64,000 nt of DNA, taken from positions 186,001 to 250,000 of the forward strand of contig NZ_QEWJ01000001.1 in NCBI RefSeq assembly GCF_004127215.1, read 5' to 3'. This document shows positions 40,033 to 50,429 of the stretch, one piece after another (positions within the stretch are counted from its first letter, which is position 1; every line of letters begins with the position of its first letter). Origin of the DNA: Streptococcus oralis (GTDB lineage: Bacteria > Bacillota > Bacilli > Lactobacillales > Streptococcaceae). Under the pieces are notes generated by a model. It did no database searches and was not told the DNA's origin. It saw only the letters and a list, made by a program, of their open reading frames with translations. A program made the translations under genes and the position numbers.

Positions 40033-41076
40033 TCACTTTTTGCCTAGAGCCGCCTGCTCCCGATAGAACTTCAACCAGATTTCCAACAAATGCTCTTCTG
40101 AGTACTCTTTGGAGATCTCGCGAGCTTTTTCTTTCAAGTCTTTCAACTTTTCAGGATGATTTTTGTATTCGAGAATGGCTTCTCTCATCTCTGAAACATC
40201 ACTTGTAGCACGATAATTCCCATCGAGAATGACCTTGTATAGATCTAAATCCCTCAACATAATAGGCGCCTCGCAACTAGCAGCCTCTAAGATGGTCATA
40301 GGGAATAATTCATTGTAACTTGGTAGCAAGAAGATATCCGCCAAAGCGTAGAGCTCTCGCATTCGCTCAGGAGGAACAATACCTGGGAAAATTAGATTTT
40401 TAGGTGGATTGTCCATAATTTTTTTATAGCGTTCATAACCATCTGTCATCCCGCCAAATGAAAAACCTCCGGCCCAGATAAAAGTAATTTCTGGCAATTC
40501 CTCCGCAAGACGTATAAAGTCATCAATTCCTTTACGCTTCTGAACCTGACCTGCACCGACAACAACAAACTGATCTTCAGCTAAATCCATTTCCTTACGA
40601 AGTTTTGCTACTTGGTCAGCTGGCAGCGGATGCCATTTTTCTTTGTTTACAAAATTTGGAATATACGTTACTTTTTCACGTGGAATACCAGCTGCCACCA
40701 AATCTTCGATAAACATGGGATTGACCACCACCAAGTGTTCCATTCGGTTGTAAAAAGAGAAAACATAGCGTTTGATAATTCCCTTTAAGAAAAATGGAAT
40801 TTTCAAACTTCCCTCAAGTGTATCAGGCAAAAAATGTACATAGCCAATTTTTCTCCCAGAGCGTTTCTTTTGGAAAGTAGACAAATAATAAGGGAAATCA
40901 ATGGTATGAAAGTGAGTTACATCCGCCTCTACAGGAAGATTTTCCGTAACAATTAACTGGTCTTTGGCGTCACGATGTAGGAGACGGACCAACTCACGGT
41001 AGGCTCCTGATACTCCTTGACCAGCCACTTTTTCACTTGAGCTTAGCATATTAATACGCAATTTTTCGTTTTCCAT
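40033..41076 (-). CDS. cpoA: Galactosyl-glucosyl-diacylglycerol synthase CpoA
   Basis: GT4-type glycosyltransferase of 347 residues that adds galactose to glucosyl-diacylglycerol. Mutations in pneumococcal cpoA alter membrane glycolipids and lower beta-lactam susceptibility. Motifs: AGQGVSGAYRELVRLLHRD at the N-terminus, VVGAGQVQKRKGIDDFI, and the E-X7-E site PSYNELFPMTILEAASCEAP. I choose the ATG at 41076 (MENEKLRINML, the pneumococcal-type N-terminus). No ribosome-binding site at a usable distance is seen, and the -10 box ends seven bases before this ATG, so the mRNA may be leaderless. The alternative ATG at 41085 overlaps the -10 box. Confidence 0.88.
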   Translation of the reverse strand: MENEKLRINMLSSSEKVAGQGVSGAYRELVRLLHRDAKDQLIVTENLPVEADVTHFHTIDFPYYLSTFQKKRSGRKIGYVHFLPDTLEGSLKIPFFLKGIIKRYVFSFYNRMEHLVVVNPMFIEDLVAAGIPREKVTYIPNFVNKEKWHPLPADQVAKLRKEMDLAEDQFVVVGAGQVQKRKGIDDFIRLAEELPEITFIWAGGFSFGGMTDGYERYKKIMDNPPKNLIFPGIVPPERMRELYALADIFLLPSYNELFPMTILEAASCEAPIMLRDLDLYKVILDGNYRATSDVSEMREAILEYKNHPEKLKDLKEKAREISKEYSEEHLLEIWLKFYREQAALGKK

Positions 41077-41083
41077 ACCTTTC

Positions 41084-41089
41084 ATTATA
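41084..41089 (-). promoter_or_regulatory. Extended -10 promoter of cpoA
   Basis: AAATGGTATAATGAAAGGTA on the minus strand, following a terminator. Transcription should begin within a base or two of the cpoA ATG at 41076. Confidence 0.6.
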
Positions 41090-41116
41090 CCATTTTATTT
41101 CTAGAAAATCAGCAAA

Positions 41117-41172
41117 AGAAAGAGAGACCAGTGGAAAAAGGAGGAATTTATCCTATTTTCCAATCGTCTCTC
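41117..41172 (-). terminator. Terminator of dnaG-rpoD-DUF59
   Basis: Long hairpin with GAGAGAC paired to GTCTCTC and an inner GGAAAATAGGA with TCCTCCTTTTTCC; TTTCTTTT follows on the minus strand. Confidence 0.75.
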
Positions 41173-41187
41173 ATATTTTTCTACTGT

Positions 41188-41517
41188 TTATTTAATTCCT
41201 AGGGCGATACGCGCGTATCGGCTCATTTTTTCAACCGTCCAAGCTGGATACCAGACCAATTTGACCTCGGTATTAGTTACCTCAGGCACATCTGTCATCG
41301 CATCGTGTATCTGGTCTGTCAAAAGGTCAGCCAATGGGCAGCCCATAGTTGTCAAGGTCATATCAATTTCAGTGTGGCCAGTTTCACCATCAAAACGAAT
41401 TTCATAAATCAAACCTAGGTTGACAATATCAATCCCCAACTCAGGGTCGATGACTTCTTCCAAGGCATTTAAAATGCGTGTTTTGATAGTCTCAATTTGC
41501 TCTTCTGTATAAGCCAT
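41188..41517 (-). CDS. MIP18/DUF59 family protein (SufT-like)
   Basis: A 109-residue protein of the DUF59 group linked to iron-sulfur cluster maturation (SufT, PaaD). The hallmark is DPELGIDIVNLGLIYEI followed by the cysteine motif LTTMGCPLADLL and VKLVWYPAWTVEKMS. I choose the ATG at 41517, with GAGG six bases upstream. The Fe-S target is unknown. It follows rpoD by 13 bp and shares its transcript, the order dnaG-rpoD-DUF59 that I remember from pneumococcus. Confidence 0.87.
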   Translation of the reverse strand: MAYTEEQIETIKTRILNALEEVIDPELGIDIVNLGLIYEIRFDGETGHTEIDMTLTTMGCPLADLLTDQIHDAMTDVPEVTNTEVKLVWYPAWTVEKMSRYARIALGIK

Positions 41518-41530
41518 ATTCATCCTCACT

Positions 41531-42640
41531 CTAATCTTCAATAAAATCACGAAGCGGTTTGCTGCGACTTGGTTGACGCAATTTTCTCAAAGCCTTGGCC
41601 TCGATCTGACGGATACGTTCACGAGTTACGTTAAAAACTTTGCCAACATCTTCAAGGGTGCGCATTTTCCCATCATCCAAACCGAAACGAAGGCGCAGAA
41701 CGTTTTCTTCACGGTCTGTGAGAGTATCCAAGACTTCATCCAACTGTTCACGCAAAACGATACGAGTTGTGTAGTCCACTGGATTTTCAATCACTTCGTC
41801 TTCGATAAAGTCCCCAAGGTGGCTATCGTCCTCTTCACCAATCGGTGTTTCAAGGGATACTGGTTCTTGGGCGATTTTCAAGATTTCACGGACCTTGTCA
41901 GGTGTCATATCCATACGCTCAGCGATTTGTTCAGGAGTTGGATCTTGGCCCAATTCTTGAAGGAGATTACGCTGTTCACGGACAAGCTTGTTAATGGTTT
42001 CCACCATGTGAACAGGAATACGAATGGTACGAGCCTGATCAGCGATGGCACGAGTGATCGCCTGACGAATCCACCAAGTTGCGTAAGTAGAAAACTTGAA
42101 TCCTTTTGAATAGTCAAACTTATCCACGGCCTTCATCAAGCCCATGTTTCCTTCTTGAATCAAGTCAAGAAACTGCATACCACGACCTACGTAGCGCTTA
42201 GCAATCGAAACTACCAAACGTAGGTTGGCTTCTGCAAGACGTTGTTTGGCTTCGATATCACCAGCTTCAACAGCTAGGGCCAATTCTTTTTCTTCTTCGT
42301 TGGTCAAGAGAGGAACAACCCCAATTTCCTTCAAATACATACGGACAGGGTCATTAACCTTAGCAGAAGTTGAACCAATCAAGTCCTCATCACTGAGCTC
42401 TGGCTCTTCTTCTGTACTAAGCACACGCGCACTTGGATTCCCTTCGTTATCAGTGATAGAAATTCCAGCATCCTGAATCCGTTGCAAAAGGTCTTCAATG
42501 CCGTCTGCATCTAAGGTAAAAGGAATAACCAGACTTGAATTGATTTCGTCATCTGTTGCTGTTCCTGTTTTTTTGTGGTTACGGATAAAGTCTGCTACTT
42601 GCACATCAAATGTCGTTACTTCTTTTTGTTTTGTTGCCAT
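41531..42640 (-). CDS. rpoD: Primary sigma factor (sigma-70/SigA)
   Basis: Directs RNA polymerase to housekeeping promoters such as the TGGTATAAT boxes of this window. The 369-residue protein has region 1.1 (about 1-75), region 1.2-2 ([11 protein letters not shown], then [22 protein letters not shown] and [19 protein letters not shown] for -10 recognition and melting), region 3 ([13 protein letters not shown]) and region 4 ([20 protein letters not shown] for the -35). It follows dnaG by 2 bp, the ancient dnaG-rpoD pair. Confidence 0.96.
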   Translation of the reverse strand: MATKQKEVTTFDVQVADFIRNHKKTGTATDDEINSSLVIPFTLDADGIEDLLQRIQDAGISITDNEGNPSARVLSTEEEPELSDEDLIGSTSAKVNDPVRMYLKEIGVVPLLTNEEEKELALAVEAGDIEAKQRLAEANLRLVVSIAKRYVGRGMQFLDLIQEGNMGLMKAVDKFDYSKGFKFSTYATWWIRQAITRAIADQARTIRIPVHMVETINKLVREQRNLLQELGQDPTPEQIAERMDMTPDKVREILKIAQEPVSLETPIGEEDDSHLGDFIEDEVIENPVDYTTRIVLREQLDEVLDTLTDREENVLRLRFGLDDGKMRTLEDVGKVFNVTRERIRQIEAKALRKLRQPSRSKPLRDFIED

Positions 42641-42642
42641 TA

Positions 42643-44403
42643 TTACTCCATTCTTCTCTTTTGGGAAATCAATCGTTGCAATTCTTCCAAGGCTGTGTCT
42701 GTATCTCCTACATGACTAGCTTCCTGCACTTTCTTTTTAATTCGTAAGTTGTCCTTGCTGAGGAGGGCACGGTTTCGAGTTTCTTCGACTTCCACTAGCT
42801 CCTGAGGCGACATCTCAGCTGGCAAATCCAGACTAAGCACATGGTACCAAGCATTTTCAACTTCAGGACTCTGATGAGAAAGTTCCTCTGATCCGATTTC
42901 TCCCTCTACACTTAATAATTCGTAAAGAATCTGAAATTCTGGGGTATCAAAGAAAAAATCTTCTCTTAATCGGTAGTCATTTAACACAACTGGATTTTCA
43001 GCCATCCTATAAAGGAGATGAGCCTCTGCTCTCATGACTGCTGTCAGTTGCCGCGTCACAGGTAAACTAATCGCTACTGGCGTAGGATGCTCTTTGACCC
43101 TCTCCTGCCTTTGAACAATCCGACTTTCATTTACAATCTGTTCCACCTGCTGGTAATCAAAGGAAGGTAGGTTATCCGCCAGAATGTGGATGTAAGAATT
43201 CTGGGCTGTGATTGACTTTTCTTTGGCGATTAAGGGCGCAATCTTTTCAATGAACTCAATTTGCGCTTGCAAGTTATCACTATTCTCAGGTTTGAGTTGG
43301 TAAATATAGAACTCTATGGGACTGATACGTGTCTTGGTTAAGAGGTAGGCCAGATCTTCAGGAGAATTCTTTTGCAAATACTCATCTGGATCCATGGCAT
43401 CAGGTACTCGAACAACCTCCACTGAGAAGTCTTCTAATTCCTCTAGAGCCTTGGCTGTTGCTGCCTGCCCTGCCTTGTCACCATCATAGCTGAGAACTAT
43501 CTTTTTGGTAAAGCGTTTGAGGTGGTCAACATGCTCCTTGCTTAAGGCTGTTCCCATGGAAGCCACAGCATTTTCTATACCAGCACGGTAGGCTGCGATC
43601 ACATCCATGAAACCTTCCATCAGATAGAGCTCTGTAATCTTACCTGTTCCCTTTTTTGCCTTGTCCAAATGATACAATTCGTAACTCTTGTTAAAAATTG
43701 CAGTCGAGCGACTATTTTTATATTTGGCAGTCTGACTATCCGTTTCTTGCCAGATACGACCTGAAAATGCAATAACCTGCCCCTTGTCATTGGTCAAAGG
43801 AAAGATGATCCGTCCAAAAAAAGTATCATAAAATTGATTACCATCTGACAGATAAAACAAGCCCGAATCCAATAAATCCTTTTCCTCAAACTTGTCAGAT
43901 AAACGTTGGTAGAGATAGGTTCTCTCTGCTGGAGCTAGTCCAATCTGGAAGTGCTTCAGAACATCATCCGTCAATCCACGTTTGTAGAGATAAGCCCTTG
44001 CTTCTTCTCCCATCTTGGTCGTCATGAGGATGGCATGGTAAAAACGGGCGGCTTCTTCATGCATATCATATAGAGCTTGATGAGGTGAAGCCTGTTGAGG
44101 ACGAGACTGTACAGGCATAGCTAGTTGAATACCGACACGCTCTCCTAAGAGTTGAACGGCTTCCATGAAGGACACACCTTGGTATTCTTCGATGAACTTA
44201 AAGACATCTCCTGAACGCCCACATCCAAAACAGTGATAAAACTGCTTGTCTTCCACAACGTTGAAAGAGGGGGTCTTTTCACCATGAAAAGGACAGAGCC
44301 CTAAATAGTTCCGTCCAGCCTTCTGTAAAGAAATCACATCACCTATGACTTCCACAATGTTGGCATTGTTTTTGATTTCTTCAATGACTTGTTTGTCAAC
44401 CAT
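42643..44403 (-). CDS. dnaG: DNA primase
   Basis: Makes RNA primers for lagging-strand synthesis. The 586-residue protein has the N-terminal zinc finger [25 protein letters not shown] (first ligand near residue 38), the RNA-polymerase core with [13 protein letters not shown] and the TOPRIM motifs [16 protein letters not shown] and [11 protein letters not shown], and a C-terminal helicase-binding domain (about 450-586). I choose the ATG at 44403, with GGAGG eight bases upstream; a start five codons earlier lies inside that RBS. Confidence 0.95.
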   Translation of the reverse strand: MVDKQVIEEIKNNANIVEVIGDVISLQKAGRNYLGLCPFHGEKTPSFNVVEDKQFYHCFGCGRSGDVFKFIEEYQGVSFMEAVQLLGERVGIQLAMPVQSRPQQASPHQALYDMHEEAARFYHAILMTTKMGEEARAYLYKRGLTDDVLKHFQIGLAPAERTYLYQRLSDKFEEKDLLDSGLFYLSDGNQFYDTFFGRIIFPLTNDKGQVIAFSGRIWQETDSQTAKYKNSRSTAIFNKSYELYHLDKAKKGTGKITELYLMEGFMDVIAAYRAGIENAVASMGTALSKEHVDHLKRFTKKIVLSYDGDKAGQAATAKALEELEDFSVEVVRVPDAMDPDEYLQKNSPEDLAYLLTKTRISPIEFYIYQLKPENSDNLQAQIEFIEKIAPLIAKEKSITAQNSYIHILADNLPSFDYQQVEQIVNESRIVQRQERVKEHPTPVAISLPVTRQLTAVMRAEAHLLYRMAENPVVLNDYRLREDFFFDTPEFQILYELLSVEGEIGSEELSHQSPEVENAWYHVLSLDLPAEMSPQELVEVEETRNRALLSKDNLRIKKKVQEASHVGDTDTALEELQRLISQKRRME

Positions 44404-44530
44404 ACACAATACCTCCATCTTATCATAGTTTCACGTAAACTAGTATAGCTTATTTCTGAAAAAAAGTAAACCATTTCATACGCTTTCCGTAATTCTCTTT
44501 GCCTTATTTTTCTTGATAGAATGGGAAGAT

Positions 44531-44563
44531 AAAAAACTCAGAAACACTTCCATGTTTCTAAGT
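44531..44563 (-). terminator. Terminator of the trpX-trpY-trpZ transporter
   Basis: CTTAGAAACA pairs with TGTTTCTGAG and is followed by six T on the minus strand, about 35 bp after the ATPase gene. Confidence 0.8.
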
Positions 44564-44599
44564 TAATCTTCACTATTTTTTGATGATTATTTAACTCAT

Positions 44600-45358
44600 C
44601 TATTCAAATAATTGATAGTAGTCTGAGATTTCCATCTTAGCTTTTTCTTCTTTATTGAGGTCTTGGATGATACGACCTTCCTTCATGACAATCAGACGAT
44701 TTCCATACTTTAGTGCGTCCTCCATATGGTGGGTAATCATTAAGGCTGTCAGATGGTCTTTGCTGACAAATTCATCTGTTAACTCCATCAATGCAACACT
44801 GGTCTTTGGGTCGAGAGCTGCTGTGTGTTCATCCAACAGGAGCAACTCTGGTCGCTTTAAGGTTGCCATCAAGAGACTCAAGGCCTGGCGCTGACCGCCT
44901 GATAGAAACTCAATCGGAGTGTCCAAATGTTTTTCAAGGCCATTTCCCACTTTTTCAATGGTTGCCTGAAACTCTTCTCTATGGCTTGATAGCCTTCTAG
45001 GAAGGAGTCCTCTCTTCTCACCACGAAACTTGGCAATCAAGAGATTTTCCGCTACCGTCATACGGGGAGCCGTACCCATCTTAGGATCCTGAAAGACGCG
45101 AGACAAATACTTAGCCCTCTTTTCAGGTGAAAAATGAGTCACATCCTCGCCCATGATACGGATACTTCCGCTTGTTAAAGGTAGGGTGCCTGCAATAGTG
45201 TTAAAAAGCGTTGACTTTCCAGCTCCATTTCCACCTAGGATGGTAATGAAATCATGTTCAAAAATTTCCAGAGAAATATCATTCAGAATGATTTTTTCCT
45301 CGTCAAAGCCATTCGTGATGACTTTGGTAGCATTTTTTAATTCTACAATTGCTGTCAT
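44600..45358 (-). CDS. trpZ: ABC transporter ATP-binding protein (TrpZ-like)
   Basis: ATPase subunit of 252 residues for a tryptophan-type importer. Walker A GGNGAGKSTLFNTIAG, the signature FLSGGQRQALSLLMA, Walker B LLLLDEHTAALDPK and the switch histidine ITHHMEDAL are all present. ATG start overlapping the permease stop by 4 bp. The name follows the trpXYZ type of Trp T-box-controlled transporters; the substrate is inferred from the leader upstream of the first gene. Confidence 0.82.
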   Translation of the reverse strand: MTAIVELKNATKVITNGFDEEKIILNDISLEIFEHDFITILGGNGAGKSTLFNTIAGTLPLTSGSIRIMGEDVTHFSPEKRAKYLSRVFQDPKMGTAPRMTVAENLLIAKFRGEKRGLLPRRLSSHREEFQATIEKVGNGLEKHLDTPIEFLSGGQRQALSLLMATLKRPELLLLDEHTAALDPKTSVALMELTDEFVSKDHLTALMITHHMEDALKYGNRLIVMKEGRIIQDLNKEEKAKMEISDYYQLFE

Positions 45359-46221
45359 TTGCTAAACTTGACTCCTTTCAGGTATTTGCTTTTGAAGGTT
45401 GGAATCATAAGGCAAACCGCTAAGATTAAGGCGCTGTACAAACGAAGATAACTTGTGTTAAATCCAAGAGCAATCACTCCCCAAACGAGGAACTGATAAG
45501 CGATAGACCCTACAACGATGGTCATGAGTCGTTCTGCCAGGGTCAAACTCTTGAACAAAACCTCACCAATAATCAAGCTAGCAAGTCCTACGACAATCAC
45601 TCCAATTCCTCGAGAAACATCCGCATATCCTTCTTGTTGAGCAATCAAAGCACCCGCAAGCGCGATAATCCCATTTGAAAGAACCAAACCCATGAGTTCC
45701 ATACGACCAGTATGAATTCCAAAACTACGAGCCATGTCAGGATTATCACCTGTAGCGATGTAGGCCTGACCTAGTTTGGTATCTAGGAAAAAGAGCATGA
45801 GACCAATAACAAGGGCAACAAAAATAAATCCAGTCAGGAGTTGATTGAGGTCCGAATCAAAGGGCAAGACATCCTGAATTTGCTTGGTTCCAAGAAGCCC
45901 CAGATTGGCACGCCCCATAATCATGAGCATGATGGAATGGCAAGAAGTCATGACCAAAATTCCTGATAAGAGAGTTGGAATGTTTCCTTTGGTATATAAG
46001 AGACCTGTCGCCATTCCAGCTAGACAGCCTGCTCCTACTGCAGCCAAGGTCGCTAAAAATGGATTCACCCCTTGCGTTATCAAGGTTACAGCGACTGCTC
46101 CCCCTAGAGGAAAAGAACCCTCAGTTGTCATATCAGGAAAATTTAGAATTCGAAAGGTCATAAAGATTCCCAAACCTAAAATCGCCCATACCATTCCCTG
46201 AGAAATAATGGATACTATCAT
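45355..46221 (-). CDS. trpY: ABC transporter permease (TrpY-like)
   Basis: Membrane subunit of 288 residues with about eight to nine hydrophobic helices, of the BPD_transp_2 (LivH/RbsC-like) group. FPDMTTEGSFPLGGAVAV near the N-terminus and the cytosolic ATGDNPDMARSFGIHTGRME loop, which contacts the ATPase, are diagnostic of this family. It lies 65 bp after the substrate-binding gene and overlaps the ATPase gene by 4 bp. Confidence 0.84.
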   Translation of the reverse strand: MIVSIISQGMVWAILGLGIFMTFRILNFPDMTTEGSFPLGGAVAVTLITQGVNPFLATLAAVGAGCLAGMATGLLYTKGNIPTLLSGILVMTSCHSIMLMIMGRANLGLLGTKQIQDVLPFDSDLNQLLTGFIFVALVIGLMLFFLDTKLGQAYIATGDNPDMARSFGIHTGRMELMGLVLSNGIIALAGALIAQQEGYADVSRGIGVIVVGLASLIIGEVLFKSLTLAERLMTIVVGSIAYQFLVWGVIALGFNTSYLRLYSALILAVCLMIPTFKSKYLKGVKFSK

Positions 46222-46286
46222 AATCTTTCACTCATTTCTTTCTTTAGTAAAAATGGGAGGAGATGTCTCCAACTCCCCCTTTATCC

Positions 46287-47282
46287 TTATTCAATCACTT
46301 GTCCTGCTTCTTTTAGAACAGACTCAGGAATGGTAATACCAAGTTCCTGCGCTAGTTTTTTATTAATCACTGACTTACCAGTTGAAAAGACATTAACTGG
46401 CGTATCAGCTGGTTTTTCACCTTTCAAAACTTTGGCAATCATTTTACCAGTAGCCACTCCAAGATCGTGTTGGTCAACTACTACAGATGCTAATCCACCT
46501 GCTTCTACCATGGCAGTGGCACTTGGGTAGATTGGCTTTTTAGCTGTTTGATTACTTGAAACAACTGTTGAGAATGCGGATGCAATGGTGTTGTCAATTG
46601 GAACCCAAATTGCATCGACCTTGCTTGTCATGACATTAACTGTTGAAGCAATTTCATTTGTTGAAGGAACGGCAAATGTTTCGACTGTCAAACCTGCTTT
46701 TTCAGCATAAGCCTTGAATTCTTCTACCTGTGTTTTTGAGTTATCTTCGCTACTTGAGTAGAGAGCGCCGATTGTTTTGACATTTGGTGTGAGAGTTTTT
46801 ATCAACTCTACTTGTTGTTCAGCAGGGTTGTGGTCTGACACCCCTGTGATGTTGCCACCTGGTTTTTTCAAATCCTTGACCAAGTTAGCACCGATTGGGT
46901 CTGTAATAGCAGCCATGATAACAGGTAGGTCTTTTGTAACACTAGCAAGTCCTTGAGCAGCTGGTGTCGCAATCCCAACAACAACGTCGTTTCCATTAGC
47001 AACCAATTGTTTACTCATGGTTGCAACCTTGCTCTGATCGCCTTCAGAGTTCATAAAGTCGATTTTTACCTGGTCGTCCTTATAGCCTTCTTCAGCTAGT
47101 CCATCTTGAATCCCTTGGTAAATCAAGTCCAAGGATGGGTGACTAACAAATTGAAGGACACCAACCTTAGCAACCTTTTGCTCTTCCTTAGCTACTGGCT
47201 TGTTCATTGAAGAATAGATCAAGCTAGCCACTACCAATACTGCTAATCCAGCGATAATTCCAATTAAACGTTTATTTTTCAT
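46287..47282 (-). CDS. trpX: ABC transporter substrate-binding protein (TrpX-like)
   Basis: Extracellular binding protein of 331 residues of the ABC_sub_bind (DUF534) group; VAKVGVLQFVSHPSLDLIYQ and AAITDPIGANLV are typical. The N-terminus has a hydrophobic anchor (about 5-25) with no lipobox cysteine, so unlike most Gram-positive binding proteins it may stay attached by an uncleaved signal anchor. A T-box leader with a UGG specifier precedes the gene, so expression should rise when tRNA-Trp is uncharged; this points to tryptophan or a precursor as the substrate. Confidence 0.82.
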   Translation of the reverse strand: MKNKRLIGIIAGLAVLVVASLIYSSMNKPVAKEEQKVAKVGVLQFVSHPSLDLIYQGIQDGLAEEGYKDDQVKIDFMNSEGDQSKVATMSKQLVANGNDVVVGIATPAAQGLASVTKDLPVIMAAITDPIGANLVKDLKKPGGNITGVSDHNPAEQQVELIKTLTPNVKTIGALYSSSEDNSKTQVEEFKAYAEKAGLTVETFAVPSTNEIASTVNVMTSKVDAIWVPIDNTIASAFSTVVSSNQTAKKPIYPSATAMVEAGGLASVVVDQHDLGVATGKMIAKVLKGEKPADTPVNVFSTGKSVINKKLAQELGITIPESVLKEAGQVIE

Positions 47283-47370
47283 ATTTTTTCTCCTTTAAAT
47301 CACTTGTACTATACTCTTTTCACTCAAAACAAGCGACGCCATCGTTTAAATTCCATAAGTCTCCTCCAAC

Positions 47371-47607
47371 AAAAAAGTCCTCACACAAAAAACTTGTGTG
47401 AGGACGTCGATGCGCGGTGCCACCTCAATTATAGGGATTATCCCTATCGCTCTTTCTCGCATTCACGAGTTGCACTGTAAGGTGTGCTCACCGAATTTTT
47501 ATGATTTCAAATTCCTAAGAACATTCAGCCCAATTTTCATCACTTTCATTTATCTGTTTCCACCAACCACAGATTCTCTAAAAAACTTCAATGATTACTT
47601 TCTGAAT
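47371..47607 (-). promoter_or_regulatory. T-box riboswitch, probably tRNA-Trp specific
   Basis: The minus strand carries the conserved T-box AGGTGGCACCGCG (47425-47413) just ahead of a terminator with arms GTCCTCACACAA and TTGTGTGAGGAC plus six T (47405-47371). Near the 5' end, ATCTGT and ACAGAT form the specifier stem, enclosing GGTTGGTGGAA with a TGG triplet followed by A, which fits a tryptophan specifier. Binding of uncharged tRNA would favour the antiterminator and allow trpX-trpY-trpZ transcription. Confidence 0.85.
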
Positions 47608-47613
47608 GTTTAA

Positions 47614-47641
47614 ATTATATCATTTTTCAACTACTTGTCAA
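47614..47641 (-). promoter_or_regulatory. Sigma-70 promoter of the T-box leader and trpX-trpY-trpZ
   Basis: TTGACA (47641-47636), 16-bp spacer ending in TGA, then TATAAT (47619-47614) on the minus strand: the best promoter match of the window. Confidence 0.8.
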
Positions 47642-47670
47642 GCTTATTTTTAGAATTTTTTAAACAATTC

Positions 47671-47701
47671 AAAAACTTCCCCTTGAAAAAAGAGGAAGTT
47701 T
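47671..47701 (-). terminator. Terminator of ftsW-ppc
   Basis: AAACTTCC pairs with GGAAGTTT and runs into TTGAATTG on the minus strand, just after the ppc stop. Confidence 0.6.
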
Positions 47702-47709
47702 GTAGAATA

Positions 47710-50406
47710 TCAGCCTGAATTACGCAAACCTGTTGCAATTCCGTTGATAGTTGTATGGATCAGTTTTTCTTCGTCAGCTGACAATTCGCCGCGACGTTGA
47801 CGTTTGATCAACTCCAACTGAATGTAGTTCAGGATATTAAAGTAAGGCATACGATAGTTTAGACTGTCTTTTAGGTAAGAGTTTTCTGCCAAGAGTTCGT
47901 CATAACCTTCGATAGCTAAAATAACGTCCTTAGTCAACTGCCATTCATCTAAAATAGTGTAGTAGATAGCCTGCACTTCTTCATCTTCACAGAGCTTGGC
48001 ATATTCAAAAGCAATGTTCATATTAGACTTAGATAAGACCATGTCCACATTAGAGAGCAGGGATTGGAAGAAAGGCCAGTTTTGGTACATATCACGAAGA
48101 AACTCGATATTCTTTGGATCTTGATCAATAAATTCTTTGAAGCTTGATCCCACTCCGTACCATCCAGGGAACATGACACGGCTTTGTGACCATGAGAAGA
48201 CCCAAGGAATGGCACGCAAACCGCCAATTTCAGTGATGGTCTTACGAGCTGCTGGACGCGAACCGATATTGAAGCTTGAAATAGCCTTGATTGGACTTGA
48301 TTCAAAGAAATAGTCATAGAAATGTTCATTTCCAAAGACCAAATCACGGTAGATATCGTAGCTACGGTCCACTACTTGATCCATGATAGCTTCGTAACGA
48401 TTTGATGTATTGGTATCACTCTTCTTCTTGGTAATCATACGGTTAATGGCTGCAGAAACCAACATTTCAAGGTTATAATAGGCAGCATCTTTGTTTCCGT
48501 ATTTGTTTCCAATCACTTCTCCTTGCTCAGTCAGACGGATACGGTCCTTGATGGATTTGAGTGGTTGGGATGTGATAGCTTCATAAGTAGGGCCACCACC
48601 ACGACCAACGGTACCACCACGACCGTGGAAGAAAGTAACTTTAACGCCAAATTCATCCCCAATAGCAGTCAGTTGTTGTTGAGCTTTATATAATGTCCAA
48701 CATGATGACAGGTATCCACCGTCCTTATTACTATCAGAATAGCCAAGCATGATTTCTTGGTAGTTGTCTTTTGAAGCAATCCATTTTTTAGCCAAAGGAA
48801 GAGAGAAATATCTTCTCATAGTCTCTTCTGAGTGATCTAAGTCCTCGATCGTTTCAAAGAGGGGAACAATCTGAACGCGGGCTTTTTGAGCATCTACCAA
48901 GCCGACTTCCTTGAGCATGATGGCTAGTTCGAGCATATCAGACACGCTAGTTGCATGAGAAATGATGGTTTGACGAATGACATTTTCACCCAGTTTATCC
49001 TTCAACTTGCGCGCAGCTTTAAAGATAGAGAGTTCTTTTTCAAGCAGTTCTGACTTTTCAGCATGAGTCGCTGAGAGGATACGAGGATCTTCTTCCAACT
49101 CTTTTAAGAGGAGGGTACATTTTTCGTCTTCAGAAAGGTCGCTATAATGGTCGTTAATACCAGCTGATGCTAGCAATTCTGCCACACAGGCTTCGTGAAC
49201 ACTAGAATCTTGGCGCATATCAATAGAAGCAAGGTAGAAACCAAAAATTTCGACAGCTTGCATCAACTCGACAAATTCTCCTGAAATCAGGTATTCTCCT
49301 TTGTTCTCAAGGAGAGAGTCGCAAATGGCCAACAAATCTTGATAAAATTCATCTGCAGTGGCATATCTAGGTTGAAGGTCCTTGTCTTCAATCAAATAAG
49401 CCTTGGTTGCCTGCATCTTAGCTTGGATATCAAAGAGAGCACGACGATAGAGTTCTTTTTCACGATAAATCGAGTTGTCCTGAGACTTCAGCGCCATCTC
49501 ACGAACCTTGTCGCTGACATTCACGATGCTGGTTGAAAGTGAGAATTCACGATAGAGGTTATAAATCTTCTCATCGTAGTAATTCATGATGACTTCACAC
49601 TGGGTCAAGGCTGATTTGTTGAGGGTTTCTGCAGTTACGAAAGGATTTCCATCACGGTCTCCTCCGATCCACATCCCCATGGTAATCGGTTTTGGATGTT
49701 GGAGTTCGATTCCTTGTTCCTTAGCTAGTTTCTTATACTCAGCTGTCAAACGAGGAACAGCATTCAAGAAAGAACTTTGATAGTACTCCATCACGTTGGT
49801 GATCTCGTTGGTTACTTTCAATTTCTTCTCGCGAATCATGTCCGTTTGCATGATAATTTCAATATAACGACGGAGATCCGTGTGCCATTTTTCTTTATTA
49901 ATCAAACCTAGTTTGACATCACGGTACTTGCGCAAGAGAGTATGGATATGGTTGGTCAAGTCTAACATACTCTTGCGTTGTACTTGCGTTGGATGGGCAG
50001 TTAAGACAGGAACGACATTTAACTTTTCTAAAATTTCAGCTGCATTTTCTTTTTCAGCCACCATCTTAATGGTTGTAGATAATTTTCCTAGATAGTCCTG
50101 GTCGATATTGTTTTGATGGTTAATCTCGTAAGCCAAATCCACATCTTCAGAGATATTGATCAAGAGTGGAAGGATTGAGAAATAGCGAGAAATATAAATC
50201 ATTTCTTCATTCGAAAGACTGGTCACCAATTTATTGAGTCCTTGATAGTCTTCGCTTGTAGACAAGTTCTTCAACTGCATGATTTTATCAAAGGTCTCTG
50301 GGGCCAGTATATTTTTTGTGATATCTTCTAATAGCTCCGTCAAAATCAAGACTTCTTCTTGGACAACGGCTTTATTGCTATAGTTTTCTAATTTTTGAAG
50401 TGACAT
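47710..50406 (-). CDS. ppc: Phosphoenolpyruvate carboxylase
   Basis: Carboxylates PEP to oxaloacetate, supplying aspartate-family amino acids in an organism without a full TCA cycle. The 898-residue protein has the catalytic motifs [13 protein letters not shown] (active-site histidine), [28 protein letters not shown] and [17 protein letters not shown], and ends in the family-type [13 protein letters not shown] start; it lies 23 bp after ftsW. Confidence 0.96.
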   Translation of the reverse strand: MSLQKLENYSNKAVVQEEVLILTELLEDITKNILAPETFDKIMQLKNLSTSEDYQGLNKLVTSLSNEEMIYISRYFSILPLLINISEDVDLAYEINHQNNIDQDYLGKLSTTIKMVAEKENAAEILEKLNVVPVLTAHPTQVQRKSMLDLTNHIHTLLRKYRDVKLGLINKEKWHTDLRRYIEIIMQTDMIREKKLKVTNEITNVMEYYQSSFLNAVPRLTAEYKKLAKEQGIELQHPKPITMGMWIGGDRDGNPFVTAETLNKSALTQCEVIMNYYDEKIYNLYREFSLSTSIVNVSDKVREMALKSQDNSIYREKELYRRALFDIQAKMQATKAYLIEDKDLQPRYATADEFYQDLLAICDSLLENKGEYLISGEFVELMQAVEIFGFYLASIDMRQDSSVHEACVAELLASAGINDHYSDLSEDEKCTLLLKELEEDPRILSATHAEKSELLEKELSIFKAARKLKDKLGENVIRQTIISHATSVSDMLELAIMLKEVGLVDAQKARVQIVPLFETIEDLDHSEETMRRYFSLPLAKKWIASKDNYQEIMLGYSDSNKDGGYLSSCWTLYKAQQQLTAIGDEFGVKVTFFHGRGGTVGRGGGPTYEAITSQPLKSIKDRIRLTEQGEVIGNKYGNKDAAYYNLEMLVSAAINRMITKKKSDTNTSNRYEAIMDQVVDRSYDIYRDLVFGNEHFYDYFFESSPIKAISSFNIGSRPAARKTITEIGGLRAIPWVFSWSQSRVMFPGWYGVGSSFKEFIDQDPKNIEFLRDMYQNWPFFQSLLSNVDMVLSKSNMNIAFEYAKLCEDEEVQAIYYTILDEWQLTKDVILAIEGYDELLAENSYLKDSLNYRMPYFNILNYIQLELIKRQRRGELSADEEKLIHTTINGIATGLRNSG

Positions 50407-50429
50407 AAACTTTCCTTTCCATACAATCT

